Source of the DNA: Dethiobacter sp.
GTDB lineage: Bacteria > Bacillota > Dethiobacteria > Dethiobacterales > Dethiobacteraceae
Assembly: GCA_020725465.1 (NCBI GenBank)
Contig: DYEY01000026.1
Coordinates: 1-64,000, forward strand
Direction of reading: 5' to 3'
Length of the DNA stretch: 64,000 nucleotides
The translations under genes were made by a program, and so were the position numbers. Numbering within the stretch: position 1 is the stretch's first letter; every line of letters starts with the position of its first letter. Shown in pieces: positions 25,436-34,101 of the stretch. The notes under the pieces are model-generated. The model was not told where the DNA came from and searched no databases. It saw only the letters and a program-made list of their open reading frames with translations.

Positions 25436-26863
25436 TCACTTAAACTGCTTGCGGTCCCTGTGGAGGTGTTTTGACGGGGGATATTTTTTCTCCCTGGGGC
25501 CTGCAGCCGGTTCAAAGCCCCGGCGCGGGCCAGGTCGCTTTGATCTAAGCGGTGCTTCTTCGGTAAGCTGAACCGGCGTGGTGTCCGGCTCCTTAACCAG
25601 AAGCTTAATGGCAGCCGACAGCAGGGAAAGGGAGTCGCTGACTTCCAGCAACCCCTGGGCCGCCTCCCGGTACCGGGCGGTGTCTCCTTCTTTAGCGGTC
25701 TGTGCCAGCCTTTCCACTACCAGGCGCTTTTGCTCTTCCATGGCCGCATCGATGCCGGGAACCGGCTGGCGAATCATCCTTCTTTTTATTACGTGCTCAA
25801 TCAGCCTCAGGTGATTGAATTCCCGGGGCGTAACAAAAGTAATGGCTTTACCGGGATTGCCCGCCCTGCCGGTCCGGCCGATACGGTGGACATATCCCTC
25901 CGGGTCCTGCGGGATATCAAAGTTATAGACATGGGTTACTCCGCTGATATCAAGGCCGCGCGCCGCCACATCGGTGGCAACCAGGATTTCCGTGCCGCCC
26001 TCTTTGAACCGGCGCATCACGCTGTCCCGCCTGGCCTGCGTCAGGTCGCCGTGGATGGCTTCGGCAGAGTAGCCGCGCTTGTTCAGGGCTTCAAAAAGTT
26101 CATCCACCCGTCGCTTGGTCCTGCCGAACACTATGGATAGCTCCGGCGATTCTATATCCAGCAGGCGGCAAAGCACGTCAAACTTGTCTTTCTCGTTTAC
26201 TTCCAGGTAGTATTGCCCGGTGTTTGGCGCTGTAACTTCTTTTGCTTTGACGCTGATATACTGTGGGTTATTCATAAAACGCTGTGCCAGGCTCTGAACC
26301 GGCCCTGGCATGGTGGCAGAAAAGAGGAGCATCTGCCTGTCCGCAGGTACTTCCTTCAGGATGTGCTCTATGTCGTCGATAAAGCCCATGCCCAGCATTT
26401 CATCAGCTTCATCCAGGACCACCATCATTACTTCCTGCAGCCGGATGGTTTTTCTTCTCATGTGGTCCATTAACCGGCCCGGGGTGCCCACTATTATGCG
26501 GGGACGATTCCTGAGAGCCCGGACTTGCCGCTCCATATCCTGCCCACCGTAAATCGGCAAAGCTCTGATTCCCTTAAACTGTCCGATGCGATTAAGTTCC
26601 TCAGCCACCTGAACTGCCAGTTCCCTGGTCGGTGTGATAACCAGGCCGCTGACAGGGCCATAATTTGCCGTGATTTTTTCGGCCATGGGAATGCCAAAGG
26701 CCGCGGTTTTTCCCGTCCCGGTCTGTGCCTGCCCGATAATGTCACGCCCGGACAGGGCGGAGGGGATAGCCTGCTCCTGAATCGGCGTCATTTCTTCAAA
26801 ACCCATATTTCTGATGGCCCGTATAACCTCTTCGCTCAGGCCGATTTCATCAAATCTCCTCAT
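25436..26863 (-). CDS. DEAD-box ATP-dependent RNA helicase (CshA-like)
   Basis: A 475-residue RNA helicase. The Q motif, [35 protein letters not shown] and [10 protein letters not shown] all appear in order over the first 350 residues; the C terminus is basic and ends in an Arg/Lys/Pro-rich tail, as in CshA. It unwinds structured RNA in ribosome assembly and mRNA decay, mainly at low temperature. The cold-shock gene lies directly upstream on the same strand with only a hairpin between, which fits cold-linked expression by read-through. Confidence 0.94.
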   Translation of the reverse strand: MRRFDEIGLSEEVIRAIRNMGFEEMTPIQEQAIPSALSGRDIIGQAQTGTGKTAAFGIPMAEKITANYGPVSGLVITPTRELAVQVAEELNRIGQFKGIRALPIYGGQDMERQVRALRNRPRIIVGTPGRLMDHMRRKTIRLQEVMMVVLDEADEMLGMGFIDDIEHILKEVPADRQMLLFSATMPGPVQSLAQRFMNNPQYISVKAKEVTAPNTGQYYLEVNEKDKFDVLCRLLDIESPELSIVFGRTKRRVDELFEALNKRGYSAEAIHGDLTQARRDSVMRRFKEGGTEILVATDVAARGLDISGVTHVYNFDIPQDPEGYVHRIGRTGRAGNPGKAITFVTPREFNHLRLIEHVIKRRMIRQPVPGIDAAMEEQKRLVVERLAQTAKEGDTARYREAAQGLLEVSDSLSLLSAAIKLLVKEPDTTPVQLTEEAPLRSKRPGPRRGFEPAAGPREKKYPPSKHLHRDRKQFK

Positions 26864-26901
26864 TCTTTAACCGTCCTTTTTGGTTTTTCACAAATTATTA
26901 A

Positions 26902-26924
26902 GGGCATTTCCCGAGGAAATGCCC
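26902..26924 (-). terminator. 10-bp hairpin between the cold-shock gene and the helicase gene
   Basis: GGGCATTTCC and GGAAATGCCC pair perfectly around a 3-nt loop. The minus-strand downstream sequence TTAATAATTTG is T-rich but not a clean run, so it probably terminates partially, letting some transcripts continue into the helicase gene. On the plus side CTTTTT follows. Confidence 0.65.
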
Positions 26925-26947
26925 CTTTTTGCAGTCTGATTATTCGT

Positions 26948-27145
26948 TTAGACACGAACAACGTTGGCAGCCTGCAGGCCCCTTTCGCCCTGAACCACAT
27001 CAAATTCAACCGTCTGGCCCTCTTCCAGAGTTTTAAAGCCCTGGCCCTGAATAGCGGAGAAGTGAACGAATACGTCGTTGCCTTCTTCGCTTTCAATAAA
27101 CCCGAACCCTTTCTCGGCATTGAACCACTTTACTTTACCTTGCAC
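26948..27145 (-). CDS. Cold-shock protein (CspA/CspB family)
   Basis: A 65-residue OB-fold RNA chaperone of full family length. The nucleic-acid-binding motifs KGFGFIE (RNP1) and DVFVHFSAI (RNP2) are intact. Start is GTG at 27145 with GAGGAGG upstream. The leader extends into the intergenic region towards 27300 and could fold, as csp leaders often do. It is followed by a hairpin and then the DEAD-box helicase. Confidence 0.97.
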   Translation of the reverse strand: MQGKVKWFNAEKGFGFIESEEGNDVFVHFSAIQGQGFKTLEEGQTVEFDVVQGERGLQAANVVRV

Positions 27146-27408
27146 TTTCCAAAGTCCTCCTCGTAATGATTTAAATCCAAAAGACGCATTTCAAAAACCT
27201 GTTCCAGGGCAGGCTCATGATAATCTTTTGACACGTCTTCCACATTACCATATTGAGCCTCAAAATGCAAGCAATTCAAGCCTGACACAAAAAGTTTTTC
27301 TCAGGATCCGCGGGGTTACGCAGCCGGTCTGATGTTTTTATTATTTTTGCACAAAATATTTATACTTATGCCAGCCAAACTTTACCTCCGGGTAAGAAAA
27401 GCCGGTTT
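27146..27408. other. Divergent intergenic region: csp leader and HMA gene upstream region
   Basis: This region holds the csp 5' leader (minus) and the upstream region of the HMA-fold gene (plus). I see no near-consensus promoter pair on either strand; a weak minus-strand match is TTGAAT with TCAATA at 17 nt. TATACT near 27362 on plus lacks a good -35 box. No supported gene. Confidence 0.5.
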
Positions 27409-27438
27409 TTGGACAAGCTAAAAAGGGAGGTGAATGCA

Positions 27439-27651
27439 GTGACAGTAAACGCGGAGCTCAGCGTGGAAGGCAGAAACAAAGACTTTGGCGCTGTTGTCCA
27501 AAAAAAACTGCAGGGTATGGACGGTGTTACCGGTATCAATATCGACCTGGAGGCACAGAAAGTGATTGTTACTTTCGATGAAGGTAAAGCCCGGCTGGTG
27601 GACATCAAGCAGGCCATTATGGAAGAAGGGTACGCCGTAACCGAACTGTAG
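27439..27651 (+). CDS. HMA-fold protein lacking the metal-binding CxxC
   Basis: A 70-residue ferredoxin-like (heavy-metal-associated) domain: strand VNAELSVEG, helix, GMDGVTGINIDLEAQKVIVTFDE, helix and EEGYAV, the usual copper-chaperone pattern. But the loop that carries MTCxxC in metallochaperones reads EGRNKDFG, with no Cys anywhere in the protein. So it should not bind Cu(I) in the normal way and may be a protein-interaction module. Start GTG at 27439 follows AGGGAGG by 8 nt; a TTG at 27409 is less likely. Confidence 0.75.
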   Translation: MTVNAELSVEGRNKDFGAVVQKKLQGMDGVTGINIDLEAQKVIVTFDEGKARLVDIKQAIMEEGYAVTEL

Positions 27652-27690
27652 TCAGGCCTGCTCCCGGGATTTCCGGGTCTTTGCTTCACA

Positions 27691-27743
27691 GCCCGCGGCG
27701 GCCAGCCCGTTATGTACAACAGGGGTCCTGTACAACCGCGGGC
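27691..27743 (+). promoter_or_regulatory. Structured leader upstream of threonine dehydratase
   Basis: GCCCGCGG (27691-27698) pairs with CCGCGGGC (27736-27743), and inside it the two TGTACA copies (27713-27718, 27729-27734) can pair with each other. The ribosome-binding site begins 9 nt after the outer stem. It lacks the T-box signature. A weak hairpin CCCGG/CCGGG at 27663-27677 just before may end the HMA transcript. Confidence 0.5.
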
Positions 27744-27761
27744 AATTACTTCAGGGATGAG

Positions 27762-28976
27762 ATGGTTAAAATGACAATCAGCATCGACCGGTTCAGGGAA
27801 GCAGGGGCACGCCTGAAAGGCATTATCAACGAAACCGGGCTGATTTACAGCGCGACGTTCAGTTCCGGGTCCGGCAATGAAATTTATCTGAAGCCGGAAA
27901 ACCTGCAGCTGACCGGGTCTTTTAAAATACGGGGCGCCTACAATAAAATCAGTAAGCTGCCACTGCCGGAAAGACGGCAGGGGCTGATTACTTCATCGGC
28001 GGGCAACCACGCCCAGGGCACCGCTTTCGCCGCCTGCAAACTGGGCGTGACCGCCACCATAGTAATGCCCGCCTCGGCGCCACCGATCAAAATTGAAGCC
28101 ACCAAAAGTTACGGCGCCGCGGTTGTTTTGGCCGGTGACTGCTTTGACGATGCCCACAGGGTAGCTTGCAGGCTGCAGCAGGAGCACGGATATATTTTCA
28201 TACATCCTTTTAACGACCTGGATGTGATAGAAGGGCAGGGCACTATTGCCCTGGAAATACTAAAGGATTTGCCACAAGCCCACTGTATAGTGGCCCCGGT
28301 GGGCGGCGGCGGCCTTATCAGCGGAGTGGCACTGGCTGCCAAAGCCTTAAAGCCCGGCATAAAGGTCATCGGAGTGGTGCCGGAAGGGGCAAGGGCCATG
28401 AAGCTGTCCGTGGAAACCAACCAGCCGGTCTGCCTGCAGGAAGTAAATACCATTGCCGACGGGGTGGCGGTGAAAAGCCCGGGCGATATAACTTTCCCCA
28501 TTATCCGTGATTATGTAGACGAATTCGTTTCGGTTACCGATTTTGAAATAATGGATGCTTTTCTTTTGCTTCTGGACAGGCACAAACTGGTGGGCGAGAG
28601 CGCCGGCGTCCTGTCCCTGGCCGCCCTGAAAAAAATTGCTGAAAAAAACAAAAAAATTGTCTGTATCATCAGCGGCGGCAATATCGATATGCTGGCCATA
28701 TCCTCCATGATTACCCGCGGCCTGCTTTCACGCGGCCGGATATTCAGCTTTTCAGTGGACCTGCCGGACCGGCCCGGTGAACTTTTAAAAATAATAGAAA
28801 TACTGGCCAGGGAAAAGGCTAATATTGTAAAGCTGGACCACAACCGGTTCAAAAAATTTAACCGTTTTACTGATGTTTTGCTGGAGATTACGGTAGAAAC
28901 CAACGGCTTCAACCATATCAGCCTGATCACCGGTGAGCTGGAAAAAGCAGGTTACATAATCAGAGTAACTGGTTAG
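27762..28976 (+). CDS. ilvA: Threonine dehydratase with C-terminal ACT domain
   Basis: A 404-residue fold-type II PLP enzyme that deaminates threonine to 2-oxobutyrate. The PLP lysine is Lys55 in LTGSFKIRGAYNK; SSAGNHAQGTAF, VGGGGLISG and the C-terminal serine motif IISGGN are intact. A single ACT domain (about 330-404) follows, as in the catabolic TdcB/short IlvA type, so allosteric control by an amino acid is likely. ATG at 27762 is preferred; 27771 is 9 nt on. Other PLP lyases (serine dehydratase) are possible. A leader hairpin lies upstream. Confidence 0.9.
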   Translation: MVKMTISIDRFREAGARLKGIINETGLIYSATFSSGSGNEIYLKPENLQLTGSFKIRGAYNKISKLPLPERRQGLITSSAGNHAQGTAFAACKLGVTATIVMPASAPPIKIEATKSYGAAVVLAGDCFDDAHRVACRLQQEHGYIFIHPFNDLDVIEGQGTIALEILKDLPQAHCIVAPVGGGGLISGVALAAKALKPGIKVIGVVPEGARAMKLSVETNQPVCLQEVNTIADGVAVKSPGDITFPIIRDYVDEFVSVTDFEIMDAFLLLLDRHKLVGESAGVLSLAALKKIAEKNKKIVCIISGGNIDMLAISSMITRGLLSRGRIFSFSVDLPDRPGELLKIIEILAREKANIVKLDHNRFKKFNRFTDVLLEITVETNGFNHISLITGELEKAGYIIRVTG

Positions 28977-28997
28977 ATTTATTTGCTTTAACTGATA

Positions 28998-29025
28998 GCC
29001 TGCCTGCGGGGCGGGTTTTATCTTT
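28998..29025 (+). terminator. Terminator after threonine dehydratase
   Basis: Six-bp stem CCTGCC/GGCGGG (one G-T pair) followed by TTTTATCTTTT. Confidence 0.7.
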
Positions 29026-29117
29026 TGCCTTATCCGGGCCTGAGCACGGTAAATTATAACACGGCAACGCTGTTTTTTTTTAAATTCCCCGTTTCCTGTT
29101 AGATGGGTAACAGCCCT

Positions 29118-29597
29118 CTATTTATGGTACGGTTCACCCCGGATAATCTTAAATGCCCGGTAAACCTGCTCCAGGAGCATGAGGCGAAAGAGCTGGTGAG
29201 GGAAGGTGAGGGGAGAAAAGGAGAGGACCAGGTGGGCGCGTTCCAGCAGGCGGGGTGAGAGGCCCAGGCTGCCGCCGATAAGAAATGTTATATCGCTCTG
29301 GCCAGAGGCGCCAAGATTTTCAAGATATGCGGCCAGCTCCGGGGAAGAAAACATTTTGCCCCGGGGGGCCAGGGCTACCAGGTGGGTGCCGGGCTTTATG
29401 TAAGCCTCCAGGCGCCCTGCTTCTTTTTCCAATAAGACCGTTTCCCCGGTTGGGGATATTTTTGCCGGCGGCTTTTCCTCCGCCACTTCCAGGAGGGTAA
29501 GCCGGACATAGGGGGAAAGCCTTTTTTGATACTCTGCAATACCCAAAGCCAGATATTTTTCCCTTATTTTGCCCACAGCCAGAACCTGTATGTGCAT
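29118..29597 (-). CDS. rlmH: 23S rRNA pseudouridine-1915 N3-methyltransferase RlmH
   Basis: A 159-residue SPOUT methyltransferase of exactly family length, which methylates Psi1915 of 23S rRNA in helix 69. Visible are the N-terminal IQVLAVGKIREKY, LAPRGKMFSSPELA and the trefoil-knot motif FLIGGSLGLS, then the C-terminal FKIIRGEPYHK. The start at 29597 removes a non-conserved extension. It lies 14 nt downstream of the yyzF-like gene; this pairing is common near the origin in Firmicutes. Confidence 0.95.
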   Translation of the reverse strand: MHIQVLAVGKIREKYLALGIAEYQKRLSPYVRLTLLEVAEEKPPAKISPTGETVLLEKEAGRLEAYIKPGTHLVALAPRGKMFSSPELAAYLENLGASGQSDITFLIGGSLGLSPRLLERAHLVLSFSPLTFPHQLFRLMLLEQVYRAFKIIRGEPYHK

Positions 29598-29611
29598 GTG
29601 CCTGCCCGCCT

Positions 29612-29779
29612 CTACACGATCAAAAAGAGGGGCAGACGCACACAGAAGTCGCAGTGCGGTGGCGCCGACCACCCGGTAAAACTAACTTCGCTTAAGCGGT
29701 ACAGGTCGGGCGCGGCCTCATAGATTTCCACGAACTCATCGATAGCGCACTCCAGGTGATCAGCACAGACAACGTACAC
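29612..29779 (-). CDS. CxxH/CxxC small protein, YyzF-like
   Basis: A 55-residue protein starting at GTG 29779 with GGAG 8 nt upstream. It shows the pattern of the CxxH/CxxC family (Bacillus YyzF, BA_5709): CADH near the N terminus, a helix with AIDEFVEIYEAAP, then CDFC near the C terminus. The four residues probably bind a zinc ion. Function unknown; its place beside rlmH is the conserved location in Firmicutes. It lies 15 nt downstream of the alkaline-phosphatase-superfamily gene. Confidence 0.82.
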   Translation of the reverse strand: MYVVCADHLECAIDEFVEIYEAAPDLYRLSEVSFTGWSAPPHCDFCVRLPLFLIV

Positions 29780-29794
29780 CAGGAAAACTCCTTT

Positions 29795-30706
29795 CTACTG
29801 CCGGGAGCTTTTAGGCAGGACACTCATGACCAGCGGCACTATGCCGGTCAGGTCCTGGGGCGGTGAAATCTCACGGTGGAGCGCACCGGCAACCAGCAGG
29901 GGGACCGGGTTCCTGGTGTGGGTGCGGGAATTAAGGTCCTCCAGGTTGCCGTGGTCACTGGTGAGCAAAAGCAGGGTGGCCTTCAGGTCAAGATGCAAAA
30001 AGATGCTGCCGAGAAACCGGTCCAGCACCTCCACCGCCTCCGCTGCCTGCTCCCGGTTGCGGGAGTGGCCGATGATGTCGGTAAGAAAGTGCTCAAAAAG
30101 AAGGAAGTCATAGTCAGCAGCCACGGCGGCTAACCGTTCCCCGGCGGTTTCGGGGGAAACAGGAGGGATGTCATGCCCGAGAGAGGGCAGGATGCGGTTG
30201 GTTATGTCGAAATAGACGGCCTTTCCCGCCGCCATGTCGGCGAAGGTGCGAAAAGGCAGGCCGGCATAAAGATTCAGCATGGTGGAGGCAGAAAAACTGC
30301 CTGCTTCCGGATTTGTTAATGCAAAAAATTCCGGGCGGTAACTGTTGAGAAAGGTGGCGCTGTACCCGGCGGAAACTATTTTTTTTAGCATGCCCTCCTC
30401 AGCCAGAATTTTCCGCAGCAGCTGGTTGGGAAACCCGTTGATGTGCCTGCCGGCGGCTTTCGCCGCGTTGACACCGGTGAACAGGGTGGTCTGACCAGTA
30501 GCGCTTTGCGGGCAACCCGGTACACCCAGCGTGGCGTCTAAAGCAAACAGGCTGGCCAGGCGGCCGCGGCGGCCGGCCGCTTCCAGCGTCAGTGAATGGC
30601 CGTCCAGGATGCTGTTAATATGAGGTGTGGGCGTGGTGGAAAGAGGGTTGTCAGGACCGGCAGGGGCCAACCCCAGCCCGTCTACGAAAATGAAAACTAC
30701 CTTCAT
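29795..30706 (-). CDS. Alkaline-phosphatase-superfamily metalloenzyme
   Basis: A 303-residue protein with the metal-binding core of the phosphoglycerate mutase/phosphopentomutase clan: VFIFVDGLGLAP at the N terminus, PQSATGQTTLFTG with the probable catalytic Thr/Ser, and C-terminal EHFLTDIIGHS and TSDHGNLED metal ligands. It is shorter than iPGM and lacks the insert domain, so it is not a glycolytic mutase. It lies upstream of yyzF-like and rlmH. The substrate is unknown; a phosphodiesterase or phosphatase role would fit the fold. Confidence 0.78.
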   Translation of the reverse strand: MKVVFIFVDGLGLAPAGPDNPLSTTPTPHINSILDGHSLTLEAAGRRGRLASLFALDATLGVPGCPQSATGQTTLFTGVNAAKAAGRHINGFPNQLLRKILAEEGMLKKIVSAGYSATFLNSYRPEFFALTNPEAGSFSASTMLNLYAGLPFRTFADMAAGKAVYFDITNRILPSLGHDIPPVSPETAGERLAAVAADYDFLLFEHFLTDIIGHSRNREQAAEAVEVLDRFLGSIFLHLDLKATLLLLTSDHGNLEDLNSRTHTRNPVPLLVAGALHREISPPQDLTGIVPLVMSVLPKSSRQ

Positions 30707-30751
30707 GGTCCCTCCGGGCTTTTGGTCCTATCATACCACAACCAAAATGGC

Positions 30752-30789
30752 AAAAAAAGAGAAGCGGCAGATTGGTCCGCCGCTTTTTC
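30752..30789 (-). terminator. Terminator of htrA
   Basis: Stem AAGCGGC/GCCGCTT (30762-30768, 30779-30785) with a TTTTTTT run two bases after it on the minus strand; the plus side also has TTTTT. Confidence 0.78.
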
Positions 30790-30816
30790 AAAAATCAGTT
30801 TAATTGCCTGAAACCC

Positions 30817-31980
30817 CTAATCGAGGCTGGCGGGGAGTTCGGCCAGTTTTACAACAACGGTGATTTCCTGGCGGCCGCGGTAAATGGTGACCCGGATTTC
30901 GTCGCCCACGTTTCTCCTGAAAATTTCCCGCCGCAGGTCGCTGAAGGTGGCAATTTTTTTGCCGTCCATGGCGACGATAACGTCTCCCTGCCTGATACCG
31001 GCGCGGTGTGCAGGGCCTTCGCGGACAACATCCTGGACGATGACGCCGTAGTTTATGTGGTCGGGAAGCTGCAGCTCACGGGCCGTATCCCGGTCCACAT
31101 CGCCGCCTCCGTAAATGCCCATCCAGGGGCGGATAACCCGCCCGTGCAGGATCAGGTCGTTTATAATGCTTTTTACCGTGTTGGCGGGGATGGCGAACCC
31201 CATGCCCTCTACGCCGGTAACTTTAATTTTGGCCGTATTGATGCCGATAACTTCGCCCCTGAGGTTGACCAGCGCGCCGCCGCTGTTGCCGTCGTTGATG
31301 GCGGCGTCGGTCTGGATGAAGGTAAAGATGTGCTCATTGATATTCATCACCCGTTCTTTGGCGCTTATAACCCCCACGGTGACAGTCTGGGAGAACGCCA
31401 GCCCCAGCGGGTTGCCGATAGCAATGGCTATCTCGCCTACTTTAAGTTGGTCGGAATCGCCAAGGCGTGCCACCGGCAGCCCTTTTTTTTCAATTTTAAT
31501 AACCGCCAGGTCGTTGTTTGGATCGGCACCGACCAGGCTGGCCGGGTATTCCTCCCCGTTGCTAAGGGTGACACTCAGTTCCGATGCCCTGTCAATGACA
31601 TGGTTGTTGGTGACTATATAGCCGCCCGGGTCGATAATAACGCCTGAGCCGGTGGCAATCTCCCTGAGTGAGCGGCGGCCAAACAGGTCGGTGACCGTTG
31701 CTTTGCTGGTAATGCCCACCACTGTGGGCAGGACCTGCTCGGCAGCCCTTATCACCGCGGTGTTCTGATGCTCCGGCAGGTCTTCCCGGGTGATGGGTAT
31801 GGGTGCCTGGAGGCCGGGCAAGGGATCGGCGGCGGGCGCCTGGAGGCCGGGAACCACGTATTGTATTATGACAAAGGCTACCAGAGACCCTCCCAGCACA
31901 GCTCCCAGCAAGGCGGAGAGCAAAATGCCGGCAAGGCTGTTTTTTTTGGGCCTGTGCGAAAAGCCTTCAAAGAAGTCCAT
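30817..31980 (-). CDS. htrA: HtrA/DegP-like membrane-anchored serine protease
   Basis: A 387-residue quality-control protease for the cell surface. One membrane segment (about residues 17-40) anchors it with the catalytic domain outside. The triad is His127 in TNNHVID, Asp158 in NNDLAVI and Ser233 in GNSGGAL. A single PDZ domain follows (about 290-380). The gene lies between the wal operon and the rlmH group and has its own promoter and terminator, so it responds separately, as expected for a secretion-stress protease. AAGGGGG precedes the ATG. Confidence 0.95.
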   Translation of the reverse strand: MDFFEGFSHRPKKNSLAGILLSALLGAVLGGSLVAFVIIQYVVPGLQAPAADPLPGLQAPIPITREDLPEHQNTAVIRAAEQVLPTVVGITSKATVTDLFGRRSLREIATGSGVIIDPGGYIVTNNHVIDRASELSVTLSNGEEYPASLVGADPNNDLAVIKIEKKGLPVARLGDSDQLKVGEIAIAIGNPLGLAFSQTVTVGVISAKERVMNINEHIFTFIQTDAAINDGNSGGALVNLRGEVIGINTAKIKVTGVEGMGFAIPANTVKSIINDLILHGRVIRPWMGIYGGGDVDRDTARELQLPDHINYGVIVQDVVREGPAHRAGIRQGDVIVAMDGKKIATFSDLRREIFRRNVGDEIRVTIYRGRQEITVVVKLAELPASLD

Positions 31981-31998
31981 TTCTGAAGCACCCCCTTG

Positions 31999-32027
31999 AT
32001 AATAAATATAACAGGGGATTGTGACAA
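31999..32027 (-). promoter_or_regulatory. Sigma-A-type promoter of htrA
   Basis: TTGTCA (32022-32027), a 17-nt spacer and TATTAT (31999-32004) on the minus strand, about 20 nt before the start codon. Confidence 0.7.
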
Positions 32028-32138
32028 AATTATGAAAAAATGATTTTTCGCGAAAAATTATTTACATAATACTTCGCCGGCATACCAGTGGAAACCCCGG
32101 CGACATCACCAAAACTGCCGCCGGCCAGCAGGCAGGTT

Positions 32139-32753
32139 TCAATCATTGTTGCCTCCGGTCAGGTGGCATTGTTCATTGAAGGCAAGCAACCGGCGGCAAC
32201 CGTCCCGGTCTTCCAGTACAGCAACGGCGGCGGGGGCAAAAACAAACGGCCAGGGGCCGTTAAAATCGAGCCCGAGGAACTGGACCACCAGGGCGTTAAG
32301 GTAGCGGCCGTGCCCGATCAGCGCCACCGTCCCCCGGCCGCCGCCAAGGAGGATCTCCAGTCCTTCCTGCAGCCGGCTACGGAAGATTTCCGGCTCTTCC
32401 TGCCCGGGGATGGGGCAGGCGCGCAGGTCACGGCGCAGCCGGAGGTATAGCTCCGGGTAATGACGCTCAACTTCCGGCCAGCTCATTCCCTCCAGCACGC
32501 CAAAGGAATACTCACGAAAGACCGGCAGGGCAACCGGGCGCAGGCCGAGCAGCCCGGCCAGAGGCGCCGCCGAGGCAATGCTGCGGCCCAGGTCGCTGGT
32601 ATAAAGGCAGTGGGGACGGTAGCGGGCAAGACAGGCGGCCAGTTTTTGCGCCTGCTGTCTGCCGCGCTCACTGAGCGGAAAATCCAGCTGCCCCTGGAAA
32701 CGGTTTTGAGCGTTGGCGACAGTTTCCGCATGCCTGGCCAGGATGATCTGCAT
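32139..32753 (-). CDS. Histidine phosphatase (phosphoglycerate mutase-like)
   Basis: A 204-residue branch-1 histidine phosphatase. The catalytic RHAET is at residues 7-11 (His8); SERGRQQAQKL, YTSDLGRS and the second His in ALIGHGRY complete the site. Members act as broad phosphatases or as alpha-ribazole phosphatase (CobC). It is 3 nt downstream of murA and is the last gene of the wal operon here, but no cobalamin gene is nearby, so a cobalamin role is not supported. Confidence 0.88.
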   Translation of the reverse strand: MQIILARHAETVANAQNRFQGQLDFPLSERGRQQAQKLAACLARYRPHCLYTSDLGRSIASAAPLAGLLGLRPVALPVFREYSFGVLEGMSWPEVERHYPELYLRLRRDLRACPIPGQEEPEIFRSRLQEGLEILLGGGRGTVALIGHGRYLNALVVQFLGLDFNGPWPFVFAPAAVAVLEDRDGCRRLLAFNEQCHLTGGNND

Positions 32754-32756
32754 GTG

Positions 32757-34013
32757 TTACCCCTCAATTTCCCTGATGTCAGCACCCAGGACTTTAAATT
32801 TTTCACAGATTTTTTCATAGCCCCGGTGGATATGTTCAACCTGGCTGATCTCGGTCTCGCCTTCCGCCAGCAGACCGGCTACGATAAAGGAGGCTCCGGC
32901 TCTGAGGTCGGTGGCGGCCACCGGGGCGCCGGTGAGCTGGACGGGCCCTTCCACCAGGGCGGTGCGCCCTTCCACTTTGATGCGCGCTCCCATCCGTTTC
33001 AGCTCATCGACGTGGCGGAAGCGTCCCTCGAACACGTTTTCGGTAATGATGCTGCAGCCCCTGGCTTTGGTGAGCAACACCATAATCAGCGACTGCAGGT
33101 CGGTGGGGAAACCCGGGTATGGGAAAGTCTTTACGTCCACCGCCTGGGGTGGGCACTGGCCAACCACCCGAATCTGGTCATCGGCCACCTCCACCGTGAT
33201 CCCCATTTCCCTGAGCTTGGCAATGACAGGGTCCAGGTGCTTGGGGATTACATCACAAAGCAGCACATCACCGCCGGTGGCGGCGGCAGCTATCATATAA
33301 GTGCCGGCCTCAATGCGGTCGGGGATTACGGTGTGAGTCATCCCTCCCAGCTCTTCCACGCCGGTTATTTTGATCACATCGGTGCCGGCCCCCCGTATGT
33401 TTGCGCCCATGGCGTTTAGAAAGTTGGCGGTGTCGACGATTTCCGGCTCTTTGGCGGCGTTTTCAATTACGGTCCGCCCCCGGGCGCGGACAGCGGCCAG
33501 CATAATGTTGATGGTGGCGCCAACACTGACCACATCCAGGTAGATATCGGCCCCGGTAAGCCGGGGTGCTTCCACCTTGATCAGGCCGTGCTCAACTTCA
33601 ACCCTGGCGCCCAGTGCAGTCAGGCCTTTAATATGCTGGTCGATGGGACGGGGACCGAGATCGCAGCCGCCGGGTGCCGGCACCACGGCTTTGCCGCAGC
33701 GGCCCGCCAGGGCGCCCAGCAGGTAGTAAGAAGCCCTCAGCTTTTTAACCAGTTCGTAAGTGGCATGCCAGCCGCTGAGCCCGCCGGCATCGATATCAAG
33801 GGTGCCGTTGTGCCAGGAAGCCTCCACCCCCAGGGAGCGCAGTATCTCAGTAAGGATATGGATATCCTGTATGTCGGGCAGGTTATCTATTCTGACCGGA
33901 GCGGAGCTCAATATGGCCGCCGGAATAATGGCCACGGCGGCATTTTTGGCGCCGCTTATTTTAACTTTGCCGTTCAGGGGCCCATTGTTGCCGTTAATAT
34001 GGAGCTTTCGCAT
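32757..34013 (-). CDS. murA: UDP-N-acetylglucosamine 1-carboxyvinyltransferase
   Basis: A 418-residue enzyme for the first committed step of peptidoglycan synthesis, transferring enolpyruvate from PEP to UDP-GlcNAc. The N-terminal SGAKNAAV, the active-site Cys117 in PAPGGCDLGPRP and the LRASYYLLGAL helix are intact; Cys rather than Asp means fosfomycin sensitivity is expected. It lies downstream of yycI, so it is probably cotranscribed with the wall-stress regulator operon in place of the walJ gene found in Bacillus. Firmicutes often have a second murA elsewhere. Confidence 0.96.
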   Translation of the reverse strand: MRKLHINGNNGPLNGKVKISGAKNAAVAIIPAAILSSAPVRIDNLPDIQDIHILTEILRSLGVEASWHNGTLDIDAGGLSGWHATYELVKKLRASYYLLGALAGRCGKAVVPAPGGCDLGPRPIDQHIKGLTALGARVEVEHGLIKVEAPRLTGADIYLDVVSVGATINIMLAAVRARGRTVIENAAKEPEIVDTANFLNAMGANIRGAGTDVIKITGVEELGGMTHTVIPDRIEAGTYMIAAAATGGDVLLCDVIPKHLDPVIAKLREMGITVEVADDQIRVVGQCPPQAVDVKTFPYPGFPTDLQSLIMVLLTKARGCSIITENVFEGRFRHVDELKRMGARIKVEGRTALVEGPVQLTGAPVAATDLRAGASFIVAGLLAEGETEISQVEHIHRGYEKICEKFKVLGADIREIEG

Positions 34014-34101
34014 TCAGTAGCCTCCCGGGGGTCGAATATTGCCACGGTTTATGTTCGTCTCAAATCACTGATTTCCTGTATTGTTACAGAAATTTTATGA
34101 A

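Noticed and set aside
27130-27290. Open frame of about 52 codons on the minus strand in the csp leader
   Set aside because: It overlaps the csp start out of frame, has no ribosome-binding site and resembles no known leader peptide.
27652-27761. T-box riboswitch before threonine dehydratase
   Set aside because: The AGGGTGGNACCGCG core and a Stem I are missing; only CCGCGGGC looks similar by chance.
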